Source: Phoenix dactylifera (lineage: Eukaryota > Streptophyta > Magnoliopsida > Arecales > Arecaceae). Taken from it: a DNA stretch of 64,000 bases. A program made the translations under genes and the position numbers. The stretch's first letter is position 1, and each line of letters starts with the position of its first letter. This document shows positions 55,241 to 64,000 of the stretch, in pieces. The notes beneath the pieces were generated by a model. That model worked only from the letters and a program-made list of their open reading frames with translations. It ran no database searches and had not been told where the DNA came from. The stretch covers positions 13,973,888 to 14,037,887 of the forward strand of contig NC_052396.1 of NCBI RefSeq assembly GCF_009389715.1. The letters are read 5' to 3'.

Positions 55241-58200
55241 ATGTCAGTTGATCGTAATTGGATGTACCACCGACTTAGTGAAAATGGTTATATAAGAGCT
55301 AAGTTCTGTGATGGAGTTAAAGGGTTCCTTGAGTTTGCATTTACTCAGTTAGAGTATTGTAGTGGTGATAAGATTAGATGCCCTTGTATGAGATGTGACA
55401 ACCAGAAATTTCTTAACCGTGATACGGTCAATGTTCATCTGTTGAGAAAGGGGTTTACACCGGGGTATTCAACATGGTTTGCACATGGAGAGTTACTTGG
55501 TGCAGTTGCTCCTGTAAGTACAAGTGCAGTAGAAGCATCCACATCAATGGATGTTGGTTGTGAACATGGTCAGCAATATAGAACCATGGTGATGGAAGCT
55601 ATGGGTCCAGAAGAGGAACTCCATTTGAGTAGTGCACTTGAAGTTAATCATGAGGAAGAGCCAAATAAGGATGCTGCAGATTTTTATTCTTTGTTGAAAG
55701 ATGCAGAAGTACCTTTATGGGAAGGGTGTAAAAAACACTCTAAGTTATCTGCTATTACTCAATTATTAAATTGCAAGTCTGAATTTAATATGAGTATATC
55801 TTGCTATGATCGAATCATGAAAATAGTGAAGAATATGTTGCCAGAAAGTGAGAAGCTGCCCCTTGATTTCTATCAATCAAAGAAGATGCTTCGGAAGTTG
55901 GGGTTGGAGTATACAAGTATTGATGTTTGTGAGAATAATTGTATGCTATTCTATAAGGAAACAGAGAATTTGATTGAGTGTACTATTTGTGGTCATCCTC
56001 GATATAAACTCAGAAGAAATGATGGTGGTGGTAGGAGAAAAGATGTTCCTTATAGAAGGTTGCGATATCTTCCAATAACACCAAGACTTCAGAGGCTTTT
56101 TATGTCAAGCAGAACGGCTGAAAACATGTCATGGCATGTAAAGGAAGGTGATTCAGATGAGATGGTGCATCCTGCTTGTGGGGAGGCTTGGAAGCACTTT
56201 GACCGCATTCATCCATCCTTTTCTACCGAGCCTCGTAATGTGAGACTTGGGTTATGTACAGATGGTTTTAACCCTTTTAGCCAATCAGCTCGTTCTTATT
56301 CTTGTTGGCCAGTTTTCGTAACAGTTTACAATCTTCCACCATCAATATATATGAAACGACCCTACATTTTTCTAAGTTTAGTCATTTCTGGACCTAAGAG
56401 CCCCGGCAAAAGTATCGACGTCTTGCTTAGGCCTTTGATTGATGAACTTAAAATATTGTGGGAAGTAGGGGTCACCACTTATGACATTTTTAGAAAAGAG
56501 AATTTTCAAATGAAGGCAGCTTTATTGTGGACTATCAACAATTTTCCTGCATATGGCATGCTTTCAGGATGGAGTACACATGAAAAGTTGGCATGTCCGT
56601 ATTGTATGGAGAACTCAAAAACTTTTACACTACAACATGGTGGGAAGACTTCTTTTTTTGACTGCCATCGTCAATTCTTGCCCATGGACCATGCATACAG
56701 ATACCAAGTTGATGGTTTCTTCAATGGTAGAATAGAGACAGACCCCCCACCTCCTCGACTGTCTGGTGAGGAGTTGAAAAATAGGGTCTCTGCCTTGCCT
56801 AATGTAACTTTTGGTTTGAAAGCTCCTAAGCACACCATTCTTGGATTCGGTAAAGATCATAATTGGGTGAAAAGGAGCATATTTTGGGAGTTGCCCTATT
56901 GGCATACACTACTTATTCGACACAATTTAGATGTCATGCATATTGTTCGAAATGTGTTTCTCAATATATTTTACACTTGCATGGATGCAAAAGGGAAGAC
57001 TAAAGATAATGTGAAAGCAAGGCAAGATTTAGAGCTGTATTGCAAGCGTCCCAAGTTGAGGATTCAATTTGTTAATGGAAAGCTAGTTAAGCCTCCAGCT
57101 TCCTATGTATTGTCCAAAGACCAAGCAATGGAGGTCTGCGAGTGGGTGAAAGGGTTAAGACTCCCTGATCGATATGCTTCAAACATATCGAAGTGTGTTA
57201 ACCTGGATGATTATAAGTTTTACGGGTTAAAAAGTCACGATTGTCATGTTTTCATGCTGAGATTGCTTCCAATTGCATTCCGTGAAGTATTCCCAGCACC
57301 AGTGTGGGATGCATTGACAGAATTAAGCTGTTACTTTAGAGATTTATGCAACACAACTTTGCGTGTCCAAGATATGGAGGTTCTTGAGAAAAATATTGTG
57401 GTAACTCTCTGCAAACTTGAGAAGATATTTCCTCCTGCATTTTTTGACTCAATGGAGCACTTACCTATTCATTTAGCTTATGAAGCTAAGATTGGGGGGC
57501 CCGTGCAGTACAGATGGATGTACCCCTTTGAAAGGTAACAATTTCTATAATTTTATTAAATAGTTTTTTTGTATCCATTAAATTTGAGAAATTAACATAT
57601 TAATTTTATTTATAGGCTTATGCATGATATAAAGCAGAAGGTAAAGAATCGAGCATCGATTGAAGGTTCTATTGTCGAGGCTTACATCATAGAAGAAATA
57701 TCAACTTTCTGTTCGCATTATTTTGAGCCTTCTATACAAACGAGGTTAAATCAAGTTCCCCGTAATGAAGACGAAGGGGAGTTTGATCTCGTGGATCGTC
57801 TATCAATTTTTGCTCATCAAGGTCGGCCTTTTGGGAAACCTTTTGGAAGGCATTTAACTACTCAGGAGTTTAATGCTGCTGAATTATATGTTCTTCTGAA
57901 TTGTGAGGAGGTTCAACCTTTTGAAAAGTAAGTTACACAAGTACTTAATTATAATCATCCTTAAAAATGCATATGGAGTACAATATATGTGATTCTAGCT
58001 TTTGTGTTGTAGGTATTTTGATGATTATATCCGGCAATCTTGTCCAAATATAAGCCAAATAGATTTGGAAAGACGACGCGAAATGGAGTTTCCGGCTTGG
58101 TTTAGGTCATATGTGAGTACATAATTCATAAATATAATAATAAATTAGACTTTCTCTTGATTTATTCTTACGATATTATTTTTATCATGCTAGGTTAATG

Positions 58201-58922
58201 ACAGCAAAAATCATGTTGATGGGCGCTTAAAGGACCTATCATATGGCCCTGGAAATAAAGTTAAATGTTATAAAGGCTACTTTGTGAATGGGTACAGATT
58301 TCACACTAAAGAATATGGAAAGGATAAAAGAACCTTCAACAGTGGTGTGTGCATTAAGGGAAGCAGTTACAATGACTTTGAGAGTGACTATTATGGGATG
58401 TTGGTTGACATTATCGAGTTAGACTATTTTGGGGTTGGTAATAAAGTAGTGTTATTCAAATGTGACTGGTATGATAGAGACAAGGGTATGAAAGTGCACC
58501 CTCAACATGGCCTCGTTGAGATCAATTACAAACTAAGACTTCCAACCAATGATCCTTTTGTATTAGCTCAACAAGCACATCAGGTGTTCTATACTGGTTA
58601 CCCAGGTAAGAAGAAGAATCGAAGATTGTGGTGGGCAGTAATTAAGACAAAAGCTAGAGGTAGGTTCACTCCTAGTGTGCCAGAAGAAAATTTTCTTGAT
58701 TTTTATCAAGAAGAAAACCACAGGATTCCTACCCCAATCTCGATGACAGATGAGCTTGATGATCCAGACATTTTGGTTGGTGTTAACAGAGATGCAGAAG
58801 ATATTGATGCAGCAGAAATTGAGTTGACAACTAACCAAATGGAAGAGGACTTTGAGGATGAAGAAGAAGATTTTGAAGATGAACAAACCGAGGAAGAGGA
58901 GCATGAGGCTGAGGAAGATTAA
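55241..58922 (+). CDS. tnpD: CACTA transposase (TNPD/TNP2-like)
   Basis: Catalytic transposase of the element. Exons: 55241-57534, 57616-57927, 58013-58112, 58194-58922, GT..AG throughout, 1,144 residues without stops. The start MSVDRNWMY is the usual N-terminus of the family; the upstream extension has no ATG. Domains in order: Transposase-associated domain at about 1-80 (CPCMRCDN, WFAHGE), Transposase_21 (tnp2) at about 270-490 (GLCTDGFNPF, PYIFLSLVISGPKSPGKSID), a DUF4218-type domain at about 680-790 (FRDLCNTTLRV, HLPIHLAYEAKIGGPVQYRW) crossing the first intron, and a DUF4216-type domain at about 960-1040. The tail is very acidic. Confidence 0.93.
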
Positions 58923-59102
58923 AATACAACATGCAACTTTGTGAATGCTAATATAACTAATTTTAGACTTATAAATTATAATTGTGCAGACATGAGAAAG
59001 AGCAAAGGGAAAGCAACAGGTCCACTGATTGTTCTTTACTTTGATTGGATTTGTTGACATTTACATTGTGAACTAACTACAACTTTTTATTGTTGTGCAG
59101 TT

Positions 59103-60780
59103 ATGGCCAAGAAAAAAGGGAAACCAAGAGGTAATGGAAAAGCAGCTTTAATACTGGCTGCTACTCAAGTTCCTTCTCAACCTTCTAGGTTGCCTGAGCG
59201 TGTCGAGGATTGTCATGATGATGATGATTACATTCCTGATGGGGACATGATTGAAGAGGTGGATACAAATGAAGAAATAAACGATGAAGAAATGAATGGT
59301 GCTGTGCAAAATCATGAGGATACAATGAATGAGGATCAGATGAATGATGAACTTGGGATTGATCTACGACAAAGCAATGGCCGAGAACCAACCCTTAAAG
59401 CCCCTGTTGATGCAAATGGAAAAGTGATTGTTAGGTGCACAAGAGGAATGTATGAAAATATCACTTTCTTACATCACTAATTTGAATTTATGTGTTTGTT
59501 GCATTTAAAGTATTTAATTTATTTTCTAATGAATATTTTTTAAATTGCAGGTTTCTTGATTATGAGGTCAGTCACAAAGCTGTTGCTATCATGCGCCAAT
59601 TTTTCAATGGTCCGTGGTTGTCATGGAGGGAGGTCCCTACACATGCTAAAGTTGGAATGTGGAACAAATTTGAGGTGATGTAATTAATTTATATTTCTTA
59701 TCATTAACTTTTGCCCTTGTTACACATGCCAATTAATAAGTCTGATTACTTGCGACCTTTTTTTTGTTAGGAGATACACACAATTCTTCCAGGACAATTG
59801 CATCATGTGCATCAAGTTTGGGACAAGCATTGTCAGCGACGGTTGACAACCTCATTAGGGAGGGTCAGAAGCCAAAAGCTTTTGGAAGCAAAAGGAGATT
59901 TAAATAAAGCCCGTGATAAACCCTCTAATTGGATCTCTAGAGAAAATTGGAATAAGCTAATTGATATTTGGATCTCCCCAAAATGGAAGAAGAAATCAGA
60001 AGCCAACAAAAATAATAGAAACACTATGAAGAATGGTAGCATCTCTAAACACTGTGGAGGATCAATCGCATTTGTCAATCATGACGAACGACTGGTACAT
60101 ATCTTTATTCAATTAGATTTCTATAATAATTTTTATATTATTGTTCAATCATCTTAAATTAGCCCATTATATGTTAATAATTTTTTTCTTTTCTCTTTTG
60201 TAGAAATTAAAGTTAGGTAGGGAGCCAACAATAGTTGAATCTTTTAATCGGACGCATAAGACAAAGCAAGGCATGGGAGGATATGTAGATAAGAGAAGTG
60301 AAGCTGTCATGGTAAGTATAATTTTTTTATGATTCATAAATATTATTGAGCTTGCTCATGTTTATCTCTTGTTTGATCCACCATAATGTTTTTCTCTTCT
60401 TTTAAATCAACTGGCAGGCAAAGTATTCAGCTGAATACTCCAAAAAATATGGTGATGCCTCCACCTCAGATGCTCCTCCACGTGATTATGACTTGTGGTT
60501 TGAGGCAACTGGTGTCCCAACTCATGGCCATGTCTATGACTTTAGTCCCCTAGAGGATCTCACTGGAATTATTGGGCAATCATCATCCTCTTCCACCTCT
60601 ACAAGTCAAGCTCCAGAGCTGTACACTCATGAAGACCTTCTACGTATTCTTGAGCAGGAAAAGAAAAAATGGCAAGAGGAGGTTCTTCAAAAGATGAGAG
60701 AAGAGATTGGCTTTGGAACAAGGCATGCAGATCGGGGGTGTAATGGTGATTATGGTTCTGCTGATCATGCTTCATTATGA
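59103..60780 (+). CDS. tnpA: CACTA second protein, Transposase_24-type (TNPA-like)
   Basis: Probable DNA-binding partner that recognises subterminal repeats. Exons: 59103-59449, 59551-59674, 59771-60094, 60204-60311, 60418-60780; all phases agree and give 421 residues. The N-terminus is basic then acidic (about 30-85), a Transposase_24-like core follows (WLSWREVPTHAKVGMWNKFE; KPSNWISRENWNKLIDIWIS; GREPTIVESFNRTHKTKQG; about 130-330), and a coiled Glu/Lys-rich C-terminus (EDLLRILEQEKKKWQEEVL). A 28-nt upstream exon (58992-59019, MRKSKGKAT) could splice in frame to just before 59103, so the true start may be 58992. Confidence 0.88.
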
Positions 60781-61009
60781 TTCTTTTTGCCTTAGATGAT
60801 AGGTCCTTGCATTCCTAGGAGGAATGAAATCTCTGTTGATCTTTATGACATATTTTTAGACTTTGATTTTGATGGATTCAGGACATGTTGATGCCAATTT
60901 TGAATGACATTTAAAATGACTTTTGCGTAATGTTGAATGCCTTTGCTATTAATGATATTATTATTATTATTATTATTATGAGCCAATCAATGTACCAAAT
61001 GTACCAGGT

Positions 61010-61572
61010 TATTAGATTGTGATCGGTGACCAAATTTTGGTTACTAAATTGTTTACCAAGTATTGTGACGAGCAGTCATAAACTTAGTGACAGGATTTTG
61101 GTTAATAAAAATTGATTTTGCTCAGCGCGTTTGTAACCAATTAGTGACGGTAAACTTATCACTAGGTCAGTGACGGGATTAATGACAAATGTAGTGACAA
61201 AATGTGTGACCATGTCTGTGACGACTAAATCTGTCACTAAAGGTTGTGACAGATCAGTGACCAAACTTGTGACCGCATTCTGTGACAAAATCAGTGACCA
61301 AGTTACCTTCGTCACTAACTCCGCAACTAGATAGTGACGGAAAATACATAATTTCTTAAATTTTTAATTCTTGAATTTGTAACGGCTTAGTGACGGCGGT
61401 TCTGTCACGGGGGTTAGTGACGGGAATCTCCGCCGTCACTGATAATTTAGTGACGCGTGTTTTTGTAACCAAGTCAGTGATGGGAGCTCCGGTCACCAAT
61501 TCCATATTAGTAACCGGAAACACGGTATAGTGACGGGAATCTCCATCACTATACGCGTGTTTTCTGGTAGTG
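61010..61572 (-). repeat. CACTA 3' subterminal repeat region
   Basis: About 18 GTGAC and 5 GTCAC words, mostly within TTAGTGACGG or TGTGACC contexts, end in the terminal repeat. A clustered array like this is where TNPA-type proteins bind in En/Spm. A short TTA microsatellite lies just before it, at about 60954-60980. Confidence 0.8.
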
Positions 61573-61575
61573 TCC

Positions 61576-62149
61576 GAGATTGACCTGAATTCAGGTCAGG
61601 TTGTGCTTTGCCAACCCAACTGCCACTAGACCCACCCTCGTGTACTAATCCACCACCATGGAAACACTTTGTTTTCATCACCAGAAGACCCATACAATAG
61701 AATGAAACTGGCTTGCATGTAGATGGTTTGTCAGAACTTCACTGGATGCGGTATTCAAAATCCGAGGTAAATGATATCTCTAGTCTGCAGGAAGTTTTAC
61801 TCATGAATTTCTTGTGAAAGTTGGCTCTTGGGTCTGGCATATTCTGAATATCATATCACCCAGCCGCTTAGAATTTGTCGTTTGGGAATGGCCACGAAGT
61901 CAATTATAACAGACCAAAAGCAACTTTGTAAAAGCTGCCGTCCAAACTGGTTTAACTGCTGCTTGTTGGTTGCATTGTCCGTCCACTGACCGGCCTCCTT
62001 TTTCATATCTAATAAAACCATGTCCTTGGAGCCATCAGAAGTTTCAGAGCGCCTATAAATAAATTGGTGTTGCCCATAAAACTGAGAAGCCATGAGAAGA
62101 ACATAGGAATATAGAAGCTTCATTGTAGAAGTTCCACTCTCTGCCTCCA
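61576..62149 (+). promoter_or_regulatory. GDSL gene promoter and leader
   Basis: A 574-bp stretch between the CACTA end and the start codon. TATAAATAA at 62054-62062 is a good TATA box about 95 bp before the ATG. Nothing else is recognised; minus frames here have no domain. Confidence 0.6.
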
Positions 62150-64000
62150 ATGGAAGGAAAAATTGCTCAGCTTCTCACATTTATCTCTGCGATTGTTTTA
62201 GTTCTGGGAGCAGTGGATGCCAGTGTTCCGGCAGTGTTCATATTTGGGGACTCCACTGCTGATGTTGGGAACAATAACTTCTTGCCTGCTAGTCAGGCAA
62301 AGGCCGACTTTCTGCCCAATGGCATAGATTTTGTGCGAAGTAGAGCTACGGGCAGGTTCAGTAATGGACTGAACAGTGCCGACTTCTTAGGTATATTATC
62401 TTCAATCAATGTCTTCTATTCCTTTTTTGACTTATATTCAAGTAGTTGTATCATGCTGAGAATAATGGATTGGTTACATGATGCAAAAAATCGTAATTAA
62501 CTAGGAGGATATCTAGATTCACACAGGAATAAGTTTTGGTATTCAAATAGCGAGCGTTACTTTTTTATTTTCCAATTTGTCCTAACGGAGTTTCAAGCAT
62601 GTCATCGATTCACACGATGACAAAATTTCACGTATACCAACTACATATTATGAAAAAAATGCTGCTAGCAAGGTTGACAGATGATGTGATTTTGCCCTTT
62701 ACAATAGCATAACATTAGCTTCCATTTAACAGCTACTAATTAAGTACCATATTAGTTATGAGTGAAGGTTATATTACCATATCATAAAAAATAGAAATTA
62801 ATTAGTTAGCCTTATAAGTCTATTATGATAACATAAATTACTACTCCAAACACATATACAGCGAGATCTTGCATCAATAGGATGCTTTGTGTGTACTACT
62901 TAAATATAATACATTCGATAGTTTGAGATAAACAAGATGAATGCATTGGCTAAAAATTAGAGTGCATCAATTAAATAACGGATCACGGTCATCAATGCTT
63001 CCTCTCATGTATATCCTTAAGTGTATCACATATGTCCAATACTAGTCTTAATAATACAAACACAAAACATTGATACTTATTTCAAACTTGTATATTTGAA
63101 TAGACCCCTAACAAAAATTCAAACCAACTATATAGGGCTTTCTTCAGAGCCAATTAAGGTCCACTAAATTCTTCAATCACGGTTAAGATGCCTCATTCCG
63201 AGAGGATTCTACCTAAATCTACCATGATTAGTATAAATATGAACATTTGGAAAAATCAAGCTTTGGATGACCGAGTTCTTCCCCCTTCAATTGTTAAAAT
63301 GGCAGCCAAGATGCTAGGATTTAAGAGGAGTCCGCCACCTTTTCTCTCTCTTACCAGTAATACATTGCTGAAGCAAGCCAAGCGAGGGATCAACTTTGCC
63401 TCAGGGGGATCTGGGATCCTTGAGATCACAGGGAGAAGATATGTAATAAACTTCTTTCGATGCATTAATTTCTCGTTTACCCTCTTTTATCTTTTACTGA
63501 TAGCTCCATCAAAACATCACTCTTTTCTTTGGCACCAGGGCCAGGTCATCTCCATGGCGAAGCAAGTACAATACTTTGAGACAGTGCGTTCAAATCTCAT
63601 AGCACACATGGGAATGACCGCAACGGAAAAGCTGCTCGAGAACTCTGTGTTCTTCGTTAGCACTGGAAGCAACGATATTTTGGATTATTTCGCAGCCAAT
63701 GGTCCTGTTAGCCGTGCTCAGATGATTGCCTTCCTTTCCAATGTTTCCGTTACTTACAAAGGCCACCTAAGGGTAACTTCTTTTAATTTCCTTGTTTTTC
63801 CCACTCAGTAAATTATACAAAGAGTATACAATTCATGTTTCAGTGGTCTGTTAGAGTAAAAGTAGTTCCATGGTTGTAGCAGCAACTATACAACCTTGGT
63901 GCAAGAAAGATTGGGGTAATCAGTATCCCACCCATTGGATGCTGCCCATCTCAAAGAAGCTTAAATGGCACCAGTGGTTGCCTCGAGGAATTGAACGAGT
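62150..64000 (+). CDS. GDSL esterase/lipase (5' part, runs off window)
   Basis: Secreted SGNH-hydrolase of the plant GDSL family. Exons seen: 62150-62390, 63306-63442, 63539-63772 and 63883 to beyond 64000; junctions are GT..AG and phases agree. A signal peptide covers about residues 1-24. Block I is FIFGDSTADVGNNNFLP, with the nucleophile Ser in GDS. Downstream are FKRSPPPFLSL, KRGINFASGGSGIL with the block II Gly, VFFVSTGSNDI carrying the block III GxND oxyanion Asn, and YNLGARKIGVISIPPIGCCP. The catalytic Asp and His of block V lie outside the window. Introns are 915, 96 and 110 bp. The gene appears functional as far as visible. Substrate unknown; many relatives act on cuticle or wall esters. 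Confidence 0.92.

Larger units (their letters stand above)
52417..61575 (+). mobile_element. complete CACTA (En/Spm) DNA transposon, 9.15 kb
   Basis: The element spans 52420-61572, flanked by the 3-bp duplication tcc (52417-52419, 61573-61575). The terminal inverted repeats start CACTACCAGAAAACACGCG and match over 30 bp with one difference. The subterminal regions are loaded with GTGAC words: about 13 in either orientation in the first 330 bp and about 23 in the last 560 bp, as expected for transposase-binding sites. Two genes in the same direction encode a Transposase_21-type and a Transposase_24-type protein, both with open, splice-consistent exons. It looks autonomous and recent. Confidence 0.96.

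Noticed and set aside
58563-59060. 165-codon minus frame
   Set aside because: Antisense to the last exon of the CACTA transposase.
1-64000. A novel defence or biosynthetic gene cluster
   Set aside because: The four host genes are of unrelated known families, far apart, and separated by transposons; nothing ties them together.

Overview
This is nuclear DNA from a flowering plant: introns have GT..AG borders, plant-specific gene families are present, and about half the window is transposable elements. A very GC-rich intronless gene beside AT-rich surroundings, and an Au-type tRNA-derived SINE, point to a monocot; a palm-like genome is my guess and is not proven. No rRNA or tRNA gene, CRISPR array or bacterial operon is visible.

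Layout. 1-5781: a non-autonomous Ty3/gypsy element on the minus strand, with LTRs of about 3.0 kb flanking a 1.9-kb interior that codes only gag plus protease; the window edge cuts its 3' LTR. 5782-7640: a retroelement fragment packed with GTCGAC palindromes. 7786-12954: a second gag-only gypsy remnant on the plus strand. Its gag is split by an 851-bp solo LTR, and its own 3' LTR spans 10792-12954. 12955-20000: AT-rich intergenic DNA with a CACTA-type remnant, an old tandem TRIM cluster and another solo LTR. 20520-21370: a two-exon FSK3 dehydrin gene with G-box and ABRE-like sites upstream. 22340-28146: a complete 438-bp TRIM, a MITE-like element, a SINE and two solo LTRs. 29056-30279: the intronless gene for chloroplast SRP43. 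30992-38631: a complete, young chromovirus on the minus strand with one 1,556-codon frame, inserted into a dead LINE RNase H. 40904-41667: a Copia-like solo LTR inside a second LINE RNase H remnant. 42785-51129: an eight-exon SKU5-similar (multicopper-oxidase-like) gene. 52420-61572: a 9.15-kb CACTA (En/Spm) transposon with near-perfect TIRs, a 3-bp TSD and two apparently intact genes. 62150-64000: the 5' part of a GDSL esterase/lipase gene that runs off the window.

The four host genes look independent: stress protection (dehydrin), thylakoid LHCP targeting (cpSRP43), extracellular or pollen wall growth (SKS) and a secreted lipase-like hydrolase. The rest is a record of nested insertion. At least eleven elements can be closed to the base by terminal repeats, target-site duplications or both. 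I found no credible sign of a wholly new biological system. The most interesting content is the gag-only giant-LTR element, the coding-intact CACTA close to a gene promoter, the dense set of solo LTRs with perfect TSDs, and the SalI-palindrome array.
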